A stretch of 64,000 nt of DNA, taken from contig NZ_VEBF01000001.1 of NCBI RefSeq assembly GCF_007676705.1, positions 496,001 to 560,000 on the forward strand, written 5' to 3'. This DNA comes from Paenibacillus xylanexedens (GTDB taxonomy: Bacteria > Bacillota > Bacilli > Paenibacillales > Paenibacillaceae). Positions 19,175 through 28,379 of the stretch are shown in pieces. Both the position numbers and the translations under genes were made by a program. Under the pieces are notes generated by a model, which saw only the letters and a list, made by a program, of their open reading frames with translations, ran no database searches and had not been told where the DNA came from. How positions within the stretch are numbered: position 1 is the stretch's first letter; each line of letters opens with the position of its first letter.

Positions 19175-19207
19175 CTATATCTTATTGGAAAAATCTTAAC
19201 TTATGGC

Positions 19208-21145
19208 TTATGGTGCACGCTTCGGTAACAACTTCACATACTCGTCAGACAGTTTCATCAGGCTGAGCACATGTTCATAATCGGAACGATAAGGTTCCAA
19301 ATCCGTTATGGGTTCATATGTTTTCAGCGAGTACGCTGTTCCATCATCAAAGCCAGCACCCGGAATAAACATGATGTCATTGTTGACGAATGAACCTGTT
19401 GGCAAGTAATAACGAATACCGAATGCATTGTGATCCATATTGAGCAGATCATGCCCGAAAGCAGTGAACTTCTCATCCTGGAGCGAAACTCCCATCAGAT
19501 TCATGATCGTTGGCAGCATATCCAGCTGTCCGCCAGGCTGCTCGATCAATTGCCCTTTGGTCTGTTTCGGAGTATGAATCATTAACGGGATGTTGAAACG
19601 ACTTACCTTGCCGTCATAAGGGACGCCCAGATTGGCCTGAATCTGCTGTGTGATCTCTTCGTCAGCAGGCAGACCGAAGTGGTCTCCGTAGAGCACCAGC
19701 GTTGTGTTATCCCACAAACCGTTCTCCTTCAACTCATTAATGAGTTGACCGACCGCGTAGTCCGTATAGTTGATGGCTTGCAGATAATCGTGAAGCAGTT
19801 TGTTCGTGATCGTTGAGGGAATCGTAATTCGTGCCCGATCAGCAGGAACGGTAAACGGCGAGTGACTTGATGCCGTAATGAACTGAGCATAGAACGGCTG
19901 ATTCGCAGCCTGATGCGCAGTCATTTTTTCCACACCTACACGATATAACTCTTCATCCGACGGTCCAAAGTCATTGAATCTGTCGTTCTCGAAGCTGGGC
20001 TTGTCGAAGTAACGAGTGAATCCGAGTGCCGGATACATTTTGTTCCGGTTCCAGAAAGTAACGTCATTCCCATGGAACGTCTCTGACTCATATCCCTTTT
20101 CCGCCAGTACCTTGGGTAGACTTGGAAGATCACGATCGCTATACCCGGCTGACATGGGAACAACGCCAGTTGGATAGATAGATGTGTTCGACATGAACTC
20201 AGCGTCTGATGTGTTTCCCTGTCCGATCTGTTGGAAAAAATGAGAGAAATAATAGCTTTCTTCGGCCAGATCATTCAGTACCGGCGTTAACTCCTGACCG
20301 TCCAATGAAGCATTAATCGGGAAATTCTGAAAGGACTCCAGTTGCAGTACAATCAGATTACTACCTTTGGCCTGACCAAAGTATTTGGCTTTCACGGCTG
20401 TACCGTCACTTGGTTTATCCTGATACGGATACTGGCTAACCAAATCATTGATCTTCGCAATCGTTTCGGTAATGTTGCCATTCGCAATGGCCTCATTTTC
20501 TTTACTCGTTAGAATGGCAGACGAAACCTGATAGTTCAGGAAACCGAGATTCTCGGCTCGCACCAACTCGTTATCAATCGTTTCACCTTTGACAATAAAA
20601 CTGCCAGACAGCACGATGCAAAATGCGGCGGTAAGCGCGACGCCGAGTTTGCCCCAGTAACGTCTCCGGATTCTGCCAAACGTCAACCCGCTATCGTGAT
20701 AACTGTTGCGGTTACGCCCGGCGGAACGTCTGCGCATAATTAGCCATATCGGCAACGCCAGGATAATGTCTACGAAAAACAGAAAGTGCGTCGGTCGTAC
20801 AAGAGGCCCTATACTGCCCCGCACTTGAGCAACTTGCCCCAGTTCACTAAGCACAGTATAGGTGGGTACCGAACTGAAATGAACATTATACAGCGTAGCG
20901 GCGAACAGAATCAGGGAAAACAGAACATTGAATCCTCCGTAGACCGCTCGCTTCCAGGCTTTGGGTACGATCAGATCAAGCAGGCATACCACCGTTAGCG
21001 CACCCAATGCGTCAGTTAACAGACCGATACCGGATAGACCCTGGAAAAAGAAATACCGCAGAAGTGACAACTTCAACAGCATCAGGATGAATAACACGGC
21101 GAATAAGGTCCGTGATGAAGTCCGTTCATTTTTGGAATTATACAT
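19208..21145 (-). CDS. LTA synthase family protein (membrane phosphoglycerol transferase)
   Basis: About 645 residues: an N-terminal block of five predicted membrane helices (roughly 15-210) and an extracellular alkaline-phosphatase-like domain. The catalytic Thr is in GQGNTSDAEFMSN, and metal/substrate residues are in LVLYGDHFG. Such enzymes polymerise or prime glycerol-phosphate lipoteichoic acid. The start is uncertain: ATG at 21145 or TTG at 21157, both behind TAAGGG. A large loop before the catalytic domain may be a signal-peptidase processing site as in LtaS. Single gene with its own terminator. Confidence 0.9.
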   Translation of the reverse strand: MYNSKNERTSSRTLFAVLFILMLLKLSLLRYFFFQGLSGIGLLTDALGALTVVCLLDLIVPKAWKRAVYGGFNVLFSLILFAATLYNVHFSSVPTYTVLSELGQVAQVRGSIGPLVRPTHFLFFVDIILALPIWLIMRRRSAGRNRNSYHDSGLTFGRIRRRYWGKLGVALTAAFCIVLSGSFIVKGETIDNELVRAENLGFLNYQVSSAILTSKENEAIANGNITETIAKINDLVSQYPYQDKPSDGTAVKAKYFGQAKGSNLIVLQLESFQNFPINASLDGQELTPVLNDLAEESYYFSHFFQQIGQGNTSDAEFMSNTSIYPTGVVPMSAGYSDRDLPSLPKVLAEKGYESETFHGNDVTFWNRNKMYPALGFTRYFDKPSFENDRFNDFGPSDEELYRVGVEKMTAHQAANQPFYAQFITASSHSPFTVPADRARITIPSTITNKLLHDYLQAINYTDYAVGQLINELKENGLWDNTTLVLYGDHFGLPADEEITQQIQANLGVPYDGKVSRFNIPLMIHTPKQTKGQLIEQPGGQLDMLPTIMNLMGVSLQDEKFTAFGHDLLNMDHNAFGIRYYLPTGSFVNNDIMFIPGAGFDDGTAYSLKTYEPITDLEPYRSDYEHVLSLMKLSDEYVKLLPKRAP

Positions 21146-21260
21146 GGTCGCTTTCAACCCTTACCCTGAAATTTTACGTTCATTTTACAAAACGCATATT
21201 TCAGTATAACAGTTTTCTGGTTGCTATTCCATGGAAGTTCCGTGTAGGACAAGGTGCACG

Positions 21261-23531
21261 TTACGCAATGGTGGATATATCTGCGTTCTGTACGTTCGCG
21301 CTGTCTCTCTGCCCCTTAATGGCAGCTTGTGCAGCCGCAATTCGTGCATAAGGGATCTGTTCAGGCAAGCAGCTTACGTAATCCAGTCCAATGCGATGAC
21401 AGAATGTAATGGACTCCAGATCCACTGCATTCTCTCCACATATCCCTGTCTTCAGATGAGGTTTTCGAATTCGACCCTGAACAACCGCCATCTCCACCAG
21501 TTGTCCGACTCCTTCAACGTCCAGCACATGGAATGGGTTATTCGTTACCGTACGTGAGTCCTTATCCAGCTGAAAGAATCGCATCTCAGCTTGTTCGCGA
21601 CTATATCCGAACGTCATCTCTGTCAGCTCCTCCGTGCCAAACGAGAAAAAGTCTGCTTGACGAGCAATGTGAGTCGCCGTCAGCGCGGCTCTTGGAGCTT
21701 CAATCATTGCCCCCACTCTATAGAGACAATGCCGCTTCTCCTCCCCAAGTACTTGGTCAGCCACATGATCCACCAGATCTCTCATCGCCTGAAGTTCATG
21801 CACATGACCGATCTGTGGGATCATAATCTCCGGACGTACCCACCAACCTTGACGAACGCCTTTCACCGCTGCGCGGAATATCGCTTCAAGCTGCATATCA
21901 ACGATTTCCGGGAACACTGTACTCAGACGGCAAGTCTGTTGCCCCAGTGTCGGATTGTGTTCGTGCAATTCACTGACTCTACGAATTACACGCTCCAGTT
22001 CCTCCAGTTCATTCTGATGGTCTACTTCCTGCCGCTCCTCTGCTTGTAGCCACTCGCGCCGTTTCTCCAATACTCCCAGATCCGGGAGCAGTTCATGTAA
22101 CGGTGAATCCAGCAAGCGAATGGTTACCGGGTACCCATCCATCGCTTCGAATATTTGTTCAAAGTCAGACTGCTGCATCGGTAACAGACGCTCCAACCCA
22201 CGCCTGCGTTCGGATTCATTATCAGCCAGAATCATTTTTTGTACAAAAGGTAACCGCGCCGGTGACAACAACATGTGTTCTGTACGGCACAAACCGATAC
22301 CTTCCGAACCAAGGGCCCTAGCTGTAATCGCGTCTTGTGGGTGATTTACATTGGACAGTATCATCAATTCCTTTATTTCATCCGCCCATTCGAGCAGAAG
22401 CTCTAACTCCGGTGTACAACTCGAGAACCCTTTCAACATCTCCGTCACATGCCACGGCTCGATACGTAATAGCGCATCCGCTTTGGTGATTACCCCCTCA
22501 TGCACGAAATCAATCGTACTCCGCAAGGCGGCCTTAGCACTCAAGCACGCTGGACTGACATGCAGAAGGTACAGCTCCCCTGAATCGATAATGAATTGGA
22601 TTTTTTGAACTTCCCCCATACAATTCTCCAGATAGCTGCAAGCATCCAACAGAAGACCATATAATTCAGGTTCTTCTCTCCGCAACTGACCCAGTTCTTC
22701 ATCCTGAGATTGGGAAACAACAGATGCAATATACTCGCCCGTCATGCCTCTTTCCCCCGTAGCTGGATGATGGGAATATAACGTGCCAATACCGCTGCGC
22801 TCACCTTGCTCACCATTGACCATCACCTGAATAAGAACAGCATTTCCTTGATGATCCCCTGAGAATGGAGTGGATTGGAGAAGAAGTTCTTGTTGGGAGT
22901 TGAGCCGAGGTGCACGTTGTATATTAGAAACCGCACACATCGCCTCTTTTAATTGTAATTGAACATCTTGAGGGAATGGATGAAGCCCTATATCTTCTAT
23001 TAATTGCTTATATTCTGCGATGGCGAATTCCAGCTTCGATTCATTGAGTATCGAGAGGTCTCCCAATTTCTCTTCAAATAGGGAATACGGGATGCCGTGT
23101 ACTAGCTGACCATAATCCTGCAATAAAATTCGATAACAATTAAGCGCATACTGTCGATCATTTGTTTGTCTGGCGAGCCCCTCAACCGTCACATCATTTA
23201 GTCCCACACGAAGCAAAGCATGAGATTCCATATCATGGGAACTCGCTTCACTTGACCTCACGGCAAGCAGCAGCGGTGCTAAAGAATCGCCGAAAAATTT
23301 GCCCGTTTGCTCCTCCAAGTGCCGAACTGCGCTGCCAATCTCTTGAACTCCTTCTGTGGAAAGATGTCCAAGACGGGTACAGAACGCGCGACAGCCTTCC
23401 CTTGTTACAATGAACCCGGCCGGAACGGGCCAACCTGCCTGAAGCAACACTGCAAGTCCAGCCCCTTTATTACCAATCAGCCCTTTCATCTCTGCCGTAC
23501 CTTCTTCCAACAGAACTACCCGTTTCGTCAT
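21261..23531 (-). CDS. PPDK-like protein lacking the phosphohistidine domain
   Basis: About 756 residues. The N-terminus (LLEEGTAEMKGLIGNKGAG, GWPVPAGF) and the PEP-binding C-terminal barrel match pyruvate phosphate dikinase. The swivelling domain with the GGxTSHAA catalytic His is absent: the frame runs from LRIEPWHVTEMLKGF straight into LLEWADEI and LGSEGIGLCRTEHM. Barrel residues also differ: FGTEELTEM for FGTNDLTQM, GICGENA for GICGEHG, and TLGQQTCR for MLGHRGCR. The catalytic Cys in GICGE is kept. It cannot run the normal PPDK cycle; it may be regulatory or have a new reaction. Start 23531 has GGGAG 7 bases upstream; earlier in-frame starts lack a site. Confidence 0.85.
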   Translation of the reverse strand: MTKRVVLLEEGTAEMKGLIGNKGAGLAVLLQAGWPVPAGFIVTREGCRAFCTRLGHLSTEGVQEIGSAVRHLEEQTGKFFGDSLAPLLLAVRSSEASSHDMESHALLRVGLNDVTVEGLARQTNDRQYALNCYRILLQDYGQLVHGIPYSLFEEKLGDLSILNESKLEFAIAEYKQLIEDIGLHPFPQDVQLQLKEAMCAVSNIQRAPRLNSQQELLLQSTPFSGDHQGNAVLIQVMVNGEQGERSGIGTLYSHHPATGERGMTGEYIASVVSQSQDEELGQLRREEPELYGLLLDACSYLENCMGEVQKIQFIIDSGELYLLHVSPACLSAKAALRSTIDFVHEGVITKADALLRIEPWHVTEMLKGFSSCTPELELLLEWADEIKELMILSNVNHPQDAITARALGSEGIGLCRTEHMLLSPARLPFVQKMILADNESERRRGLERLLPMQQSDFEQIFEAMDGYPVTIRLLDSPLHELLPDLGVLEKRREWLQAEERQEVDHQNELEELERVIRRVSELHEHNPTLGQQTCRLSTVFPEIVDMQLEAIFRAAVKGVRQGWWVRPEIMIPQIGHVHELQAMRDLVDHVADQVLGEEKRHCLYRVGAMIEAPRAALTATHIARQADFFSFGTEELTEMTFGYSREQAEMRFFQLDKDSRTVTNNPFHVLDVEGVGQLVEMAVVQGRIRKPHLKTGICGENAVDLESITFCHRIGLDYVSCLPEQIPYARIAAAQAAIKGQRDSANVQNADISTIA

Positions 23532-23713
23532 TACAGCGCTCCCATCTGCCATTACATGGCTATGCTTAAAAGGCAACCCAACCTTTCGAATTGTCCTTTA
23601 GTTAATGGTATGTTGCAATGAGGCAGTCAAGGACATTTGCTTGAGCAATTTGTGTTCGGAATGTAAAACGTATTGCGGAGTGTAATCAATGTTAACTAAA
23701 TTGAAACACATGT

Positions 23714-23737
23714 AGCCCGTTCATCAACGAACGGGCT
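23714..23737. terminator. Hairpin between the PPDK-like gene and the amidohydrolase remnant
   Basis: AGCCCGTTC pairs with GAACGGGCT around a 6-base loop. A short T-run follows only on the plus strand. It is probably the old terminator of the amidohydrolase gene. Confidence 0.55.
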
Positions 23738-23773
23738 TTGGTGGTAGTTTCATATGTGTACATATTTTCTATC

Positions 23774-24466
23774 TTAACGTATACGTTTTCCCTTTTTGAA
23801 TACCGCCGCGCGCGCGGGTACAGAAGCTATGGCGTGCTGGGCATTCAATGCCCGTACCAACATGAAGTCAGCCGGATCACCGATGCTTGGGGTTAACTTG
23901 CCATTACTCACCCACGCATAGGTGCCTAGCAACCTATCATCACTGACCCAATTTTCGCGTTCAGCCATTCGGGAAGCTCGCTGCAACATGTCCCCATTGC
24001 CGAATGGTGACCAGGCGTCACGGATGTTATCGGAACCAAGCATAAAGTTAACACCTGTATTGAGAACCTGGCTTCCCCGCGGCATCGGACGATCAATAGG
24101 TACACTAGATACGAGTGTTACTCCGGCATGTTTTAACATATCAAGAGTTGGCTGTACGTCAGATTCAGTTTGCTCCCCCAAGCAATAGGCATGACTAACT
24201 GCTGTTCGATGTTGAAGTCCTGACTCCATTGTCAATTCAGCAAATCGCCGTAAGGTAGCTAAACCGGGTTCACCTCCATCATGAAGATGAAGGTCGATCC
24301 CCTTGTCTGCTGCCGTAGCGATGTCGAACATCATCTGCAAACTGCGCTCCATATCCCCATCCAGACCTGCCGGGTCAACACCACCAACCAGATCGGCACC
24401 AAGTGCCAGCGCCTCCTTCACGATCAGTTCAGATGATGAACGAATGAGCCCTTGCATCAATTTCAC
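23774..24466 (-). pseudogene. Amidohydrolase (cytosine deaminase-like), 5'-truncated
   Basis: The 230 residues correspond to the C-terminal half or more of a cytosine deaminase-type amidohydrolase of about 400 residues: ADLVGGVDPAGLDGD, DLHLHDGG, VSHAYCLGE (a metal His) and LGSDNIRDAWSPFGNGDML (the catalytic Asp). The N-terminal part with the first HxH metal motif is missing, and upstream sequence is unrelated and belongs to another gene. The first Met has no convincing binding site. I infer a deletion joined to the AT-rich segment at about 24470. Probably non-functional. Confidence 0.75.
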
Positions 24467-24502
24467 ATAATAACTGCGCTCCTAATTTGTTTAATGAATT
24501 TG

Positions 24503-24820
24503 CTATTCCCATTCACCTTTTTTGATGTAAGTTGCATCATAAGCAACAATTACATTCGTTTTATCAGTTACCTTTTGTAAATCAGCGACCACAACTTCTT
24601 CTTCAACATAATCTATTAAACTAGTATCCGATTTCTCAATAACTCCATAATCCTTTACATAAATTACATCTGGATGGTTAGAATCATATCTTAAGCTTTC
24701 AGGAAGATCTTCACTTGAAATTTCATGTGATTCGGCAACTGTAGTCGTCGATATTGCTGTAACTGGAATTATTCCAATAGCAGCTACTACTAAAAGTAAT
24801 ATCCCGATTTTTTTCCGCAT
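24503..24820 (-). CDS. Hypothetical secreted or membrane-anchored protein
   Basis: 105 residues with a clear signal peptide or anchor at 5-25 (IGILLLVVAAIGIIPVTAIS) followed by an acidic exported part (SSEDLPESL, YVEEEVVVADL). AAAGGG 7 bases before the ATG supports translation. No cysteine lipobox and no known family. Base composition is more AT-rich than its neighbours, consistent with acquired DNA. The gene abuts the truncated amidohydrolase. Confidence 0.6.
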   Translation of the reverse strand: MRKKIGILLLVVAAIGIIPVTAISTTTVAESHEISSEDLPESLRYDSNHPDVIYVKDYGVIEKSDTSLIDYVEEEVVVADLQKVTDKTNVIVAYDATYIKKGEWE

Positions 24821-24941
24821 AAGTTATCCCTTTCTTTCAAATCAATTTTTCCTATATCATACATAAAAATAGATTATTATAATATTTTCTCATTTTCTTT
24901 GAAGTTGAATCCAGCGTGTTTGTTATTTCAACTCCCATTCA

Positions 24942-24989
24942 TCAAGCCATAAGCCACAGTATATCCTCAATCTTCTTCCCATGAGACAT
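24942..24989 (-). pseudogene. Relic of the 3' end of a Btr-like regulator gene
   Basis: On the minus strand this reads MSHGKKIEDILWLMA and stop. The intact gene at 25433 ends ISHGKKIEDVLRFMA and stop, and the DNA matches at most positions. Upstream of the Met the similarity ends. A fragment of a duplicated or replaced gene copy. Confidence 0.65.
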
Positions 24990-25060
24990 AAAAGCGCGTC
25001 CTTAGTTTTCTGAAAGTTCCGCTCATTGTGATTCCTACATTTTTTTAATTTTGAAAACGT

Positions 25061-25086
25061 AAAAGACCGCCATATAAATGACGGTC
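25061..25086 (-). terminator. Terminator of the 76-aa membrane protein gene
   Basis: GACCG pairs with CGGTC with further pairing of CAT/ATG inside; TTTT follows on the minus strand. Confidence 0.7.
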
Positions 25087-25100
25087 AGGCTTCAGGCTAA

Positions 25101-25331
25101 TTATTGAAATAGATATTTGAAAAATAAAACTGTACACAGAACACCTATTATCAAAAATATAATTGCTGAGTTCCGATATTTATTCCACATCCGAATGGCA
25201 TTAGCCATATTTAGAATGCCTAGTGCAAGCATGCTAATACGAGAATCTACTTGAAACAAGTTGAATACCAACATAATGGCAACTACTATCGAGGTACACC
25301 AGAACCATATTGGAATTTTATCCTTTATCAT
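25101..25331 (-). CDS. Small integral membrane protein, hypothetical
   Basis: 76 residues, three hydrophobic stretches (about 8-26, 32-46 and 56-74) separated by short polar turns (QVDSR; RMWNKYRNS). AAAGGAG 7 bases ahead of the ATG and a terminator 15 bases after the stop mark it as a real single-gene unit. No family recognised. It lies between two remnants of other genes in the AT-rich patch. Confidence 0.6.
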   Translation of the reverse strand: MIKDKIPIWFWCTSIVVAIMLVFNLFQVDSRISMLALGILNMANAIRMWNKYRNSAIIFLIIGVLCTVLFFKYLFQ

Positions 25332-25432
25332 TAATCTGCTCCTTTAGGTTATATCCTATCTGTTATAAGATATTCCTCAATCTAATTAAAATTCCTTTAT
25401 TTGGTCTAATAAACAAGCAGATTATAAATTCT

Positions 25433-27097
25433 TCAAGCCATGAACCTCAGTACATCCTCAATCTTCTTCCCATGAGAAATCACACCGTAGTTCATCCAGC
25501 TCATGAAATCTACTTCATACACATTACCATTCTTCACCGCAGGCAGGCATTTCCATTCTTCCCTTTCGAGCAGTTCGCGCTCATCTCCAGGTTTGGCAGA
25601 ATTCCCAGTATCAAATGTAATCAACAAGTGATCCGCTTCAAGCTGACTTAACTGCTCCAATCCAATGAAGATTCTGCGCTCACGACTTGTCCATTGCTGC
25701 ACACGGGAATGCGGAGTCAATCCAAGATCCTGATAAATTACAGGCCCAACGTAACCCTGCTGATCCCCATAAAGAGTAATATCCGATGCGGATATACGCA
25801 AAAAAGCCACTGTCTGACCACGTAAAGATCGTGCTAACCGTCCTTTGGCTTCTATTGCCTTGTCCTCATACGCACCAATTACATCTTGAACCCGATTCAC
25901 CTTTCCCAATACATCGGCGGTCGATCTCAGAATGGAGCGCCAATCTTCTCCCAAATGATCTACGTAAAATGTAGGTGCTACCTGCTCAAAACGGTCCAGA
26001 TTCCATCGATCATGTCCCTTGTTCAGCATGATAAAGTCCGGTATATTGCCCACATTAAATTGAGCATCCTGCTGGCTTACATCGAATTCGGGTACATCAT
26101 CCAATCCCAAATAATGCTGTCTCCCCCAAGAATGATGGGAGCATTGCAGTACAGGTTTTACGCCAAGAGCCAACACGAAATCCTCCAGATACGGAGCAAA
26201 TACACGAACCTCTTGACGGTGATGACGGCGGTATAGTCCAGGTGAAATACCAGCATATTGCTTGAAACGGCGACCAAAATAATACTCGCTGCTAAATCCC
26301 ACATTCTGAGCAATTTCGTGGATCCGATCATCCGTCAGCTGCAAGAGTTGCTTCGAGCGTTCCAGCCGAACCGCATTTACATATTCAAGTGGAAGCTTGC
26401 CCGTAATTTTTTTGAATTGCCGAGTGTAGCTGGCTCTTGTTAGACCAATATCTGCTGCGAGCTCATCAACGGTTATCGTCTGATCATAGTGATCACCAAT
26501 ATAACGAATGGAACTTTGAAGACGGGCACGGTCATCTGGTGCTTCGGTTTCGGGATCACTCTGGCGAAGCAAGACACGGAACCACTCCTGGAAACGAAGC
26601 TGTACGTCCCATTGCTCCAGCCAATCGCTGGTGATCTGTTGACGCAACATTTGATCCAAAGATTCAAGGCAGGAACTCCACGGACTGTAATTCAGTTGAA
26701 TAAGAGGTCGTACTGTCGAAGAATCTGTACATTTGTGAAGTGCACACTGTCCCAGTGTGTCTTTGGTATGCAAAGCATTCGAAGTCTCTTCTTTTAACTC
26801 AGCCACCATCAGATCAAGCTTATAGTACTGCAATTGACTTTCTGTCCAAGGAGAACTTTCTATTTTAACGGATGTTCCAGCCGGAACAAACATAATCATT
26901 CCTTTTTCCAGATGAGATTCCCGATCTGAGCACACCATTGAGCCCTTGCCAGACGTTACAACAAATATGGAGTGAGAAGACGACATTCTGTATAGCAAAC
27001 GTTTATCGATATGAGATTTATGATGATCTACGTACTCCATATGCTGAAGTGCGCATAACCAGGGTTTTGGAATCCGTTGCATTATCGTGTGGCACAT
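25433..27097 (-). CDS. Btr-like AraC regulator fused to a siderophore-binding domain
   Basis: About 554 residues with the layout of B. subtilis Btr. An N-terminal cupin-like region spans about 20-110 and AraC HTH about 195-295 (IGDHYDQTITVDELAADIG, VGFSSEYYFGRRFKQYAG). A cytoplasmic Fe-siderophore binding-protein domain (300-554) has no signal peptide. Btr binds ferri-siderophore and activates its uptake genes, so this protein probably controls the FeuA-like gene upstream. ATG 27097 is favoured (AAGGA 8 bases away) over 27103. A Fur box at 27114-27128 overlaps its promoter region. Confidence 0.9.
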   Translation of the reverse strand: MCHTIMQRIPKPWLCALQHMEYVDHHKSHIDKRLLYRMSSSHSIFVVTSGKGSMVCSDRESHLEKGMIMFVPAGTSVKIESSPWTESQLQYYKLDLMVAELKEETSNALHTKDTLGQCALHKCTDSSTVRPLIQLNYSPWSSCLESLDQMLRQQITSDWLEQWDVQLRFQEWFRVLLRQSDPETEAPDDRARLQSSIRYIGDHYDQTITVDELAADIGLTRASYTRQFKKITGKLPLEYVNAVRLERSKQLLQLTDDRIHEIAQNVGFSSEYYFGRRFKQYAGISPGLYRRHHRQEVRVFAPYLEDFVLALGVKPVLQCSHHSWGRQHYLGLDDVPEFDVSQQDAQFNVGNIPDFIMLNKGHDRWNLDRFEQVAPTFYVDHLGEDWRSILRSTADVLGKVNRVQDVIGAYEDKAIEAKGRLARSLRGQTVAFLRISASDITLYGDQQGYVGPVIYQDLGLTPHSRVQQWTSRERRIFIGLEQLSQLEADHLLITFDTGNSAKPGDERELLEREEWKCLPAVKNGNVYEVDFMSWMNYGVISHGKKIEDVLRFMA

Positions 27098-27113
27098 GTT
27101 CATCGTCCTTAAC

Positions 27114-27128
27114 TGAGAATTGTTATCA
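27114..27128. promoter_or_regulatory. Fur box upstream of the Btr-like gene
   Basis: TGAGAATTGTTATCA matches the 7-1-7 consensus TGATAATnATTATCA with two mismatches. It lies 17 bases ahead of the ATG at 27097, so it would block both transcription and elongation from a nearby promoter. Confidence 0.8.
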
Positions 27129-27146
27129 TTTAAAACAGTGTATACG

Positions 27147-27183
27147 AAAAAAGAAAGCTCTTCAACCCTGATTGAAGAACTTT
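27147..27183 (-). terminator. Terminator of the FeuA-like gene
   Basis: AAAGTTCTTCAA pairs with TTGAAGAGCTTT on the minus strand (one mismatch), followed by CTTTTTTC. It separates the FeuA-like gene from the regulator gene. Confidence 0.8.
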
Positions 27184-27202
27184 CTTTGTTATGGCGTTCT
27201 AC

Positions 27203-28201
27203 TTATGGAGTCATTTTTTCCAAGAGATCATCAATTTTCATGGAATTTGCTGTAATCGCACCTGATTGCCAATGTGATCTCTCCATAATGTAAACTTGAT
27301 TATTCTTAACCGCCGGAAGAGATTGCCACAATGTGCTGTCAAGTACCTTCAAGGCTTCCTTGTTCTCGGGGGAAGACCATTCACCATTGGAAGGGAACAC
27401 AATAAGATGATCTGCATCAAGTTGCGGCACGGCCTCTTCAGACAGAATTTCCTGGTATTCTTCCATCTTGCTAACCAGCGGATGAGGTGTTAGACCAAGC
27501 TCCGAATAAATAAATCCGGTGAACCGATTTTTCACACCGAACAGTGCCAGTGTATCATCGTTAACATTCAATCGGACAACTGCAACGGTCTCGTCCCCGA
27601 CCGCTTCCTGCAGCTTCGTCTTCGCATCTGCAATTTTGGTCTCAAATGCCGCAGCAACTTCTTCACCCTTCTCCGGTTTACCTACTACATCGGCAATGGT
27701 TTTCAAAATTTGATTGGAATCCTGCAGTACGCTCTCAGGCAGACGATACGTCGGTGCCACCTTGGAGTACATCTCATATTTCTCCATATCCGCTCCACCA
27801 TCTACAATGATAAGATCCGGATCATATTCCAACAAAGCCTCAATACTCCCTGTAATATCAAATTGTGGAGCATCCAGTTCTAAATAATCCTGTACACCCC
27901 ACATCGGGTTATACCACTGCACTACAGGTGTAATATCGAGCGCCTTCAGATAATCTTCCACATATATTCCAGCAATCCGCTGCGGTTGAACCGGAATCGT
28001 CACATCTCCAAATTCATCCTGTACAACTCGTGTCGCAGGCTCTGTCTCTGTTCCAGAAGTATTTTCTCCAGAAGCTGCACTCTCAGTTGCAGGAGTCTGT
28101 TCCGCATTTGTAGCGGTATTTGAATTACATCCCGATATAACTAGACCCATGAGCAGTAATGTAATCGTCCACCCTTTGAAACCTTTAACTAAACCTACCA
28201 T
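27203..28201 (-). CDS. FeuA-like iron-siderophore ABC transporter binding lipoprotein
   Basis: About 332 residues. The signal peptide ends in LVISGCNS with the lipid-modified Cys near residue 25, then a Thr/Ser/Glu-rich linker and a two-lobed type III binding fold (DEFGDVTIPVQPQRIAGI at about 62, YDPDLIIVDGG, LGLTPHPLV). It should capture a ferri-siderophore of the bacillibactin type at the outer membrane face and pass it to a permease that is not in this window. ATG 28201 is chosen because AGGGGTGA lies 8 bases upstream; a GTG at 28213 overlaps that site. Confidence 0.9.
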   Translation of the reverse strand: MVGLVKGFKGWTITLLLMGLVISGCNSNTATNAEQTPATESAASGENTSGTETEPATRVVQDEFGDVTIPVQPQRIAGIYVEDYLKALDITPVVQWYNPMWGVQDYLELDAPQFDITGSIEALLEYDPDLIIVDGGADMEKYEMYSKVAPTYRLPESVLQDSNQILKTIADVVGKPEKGEEVAAAFETKIADAKTKLQEAVGDETVAVVRLNVNDDTLALFGVKNRFTGFIYSELGLTPHPLVSKMEEYQEILSEEAVPQLDADHLIVFPSNGEWSSPENKEALKVLDSTLWQSLPAVKNNQVYIMERSHWQSGAITANSMKIDDLLEKMTP

Positions 28202-28254
28202 GTTCCCCTTCACCCCTATGTGATCTGTTGATGTAACCGTGAGAATGTTTCACA

Positions 28255-28273
28255 TATAATGATTATCATTCTC
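28255..28273. promoter_or_regulatory. Fur box upstream of the FeuA-like gene
   Basis: On the minus strand GAGAATGATAATCATTATA matches the classical 19-bp box GATAATGATAATCATTATC at 17 of 19 positions. It lies about 55 bp ahead of the start and predicts iron repression. Confidence 0.88.
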
Positions 28274-28379
28274 ATCGATTGCTTAGGTGAATTGTACCTT
28301 ATGCCTCAGCCGACCCACAATGTACATTTGATGCTGTTTTTTTATACAAACGAAAACAACCCTGTTGGTCCTCCCCCGC

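Noticed and set aside
19010..19228. Possible 72-aa hydrophobic protein on the plus strand
   Set aside because: No binding site, crosses a clear terminator and overlaps the LTA synthase-family gene end.
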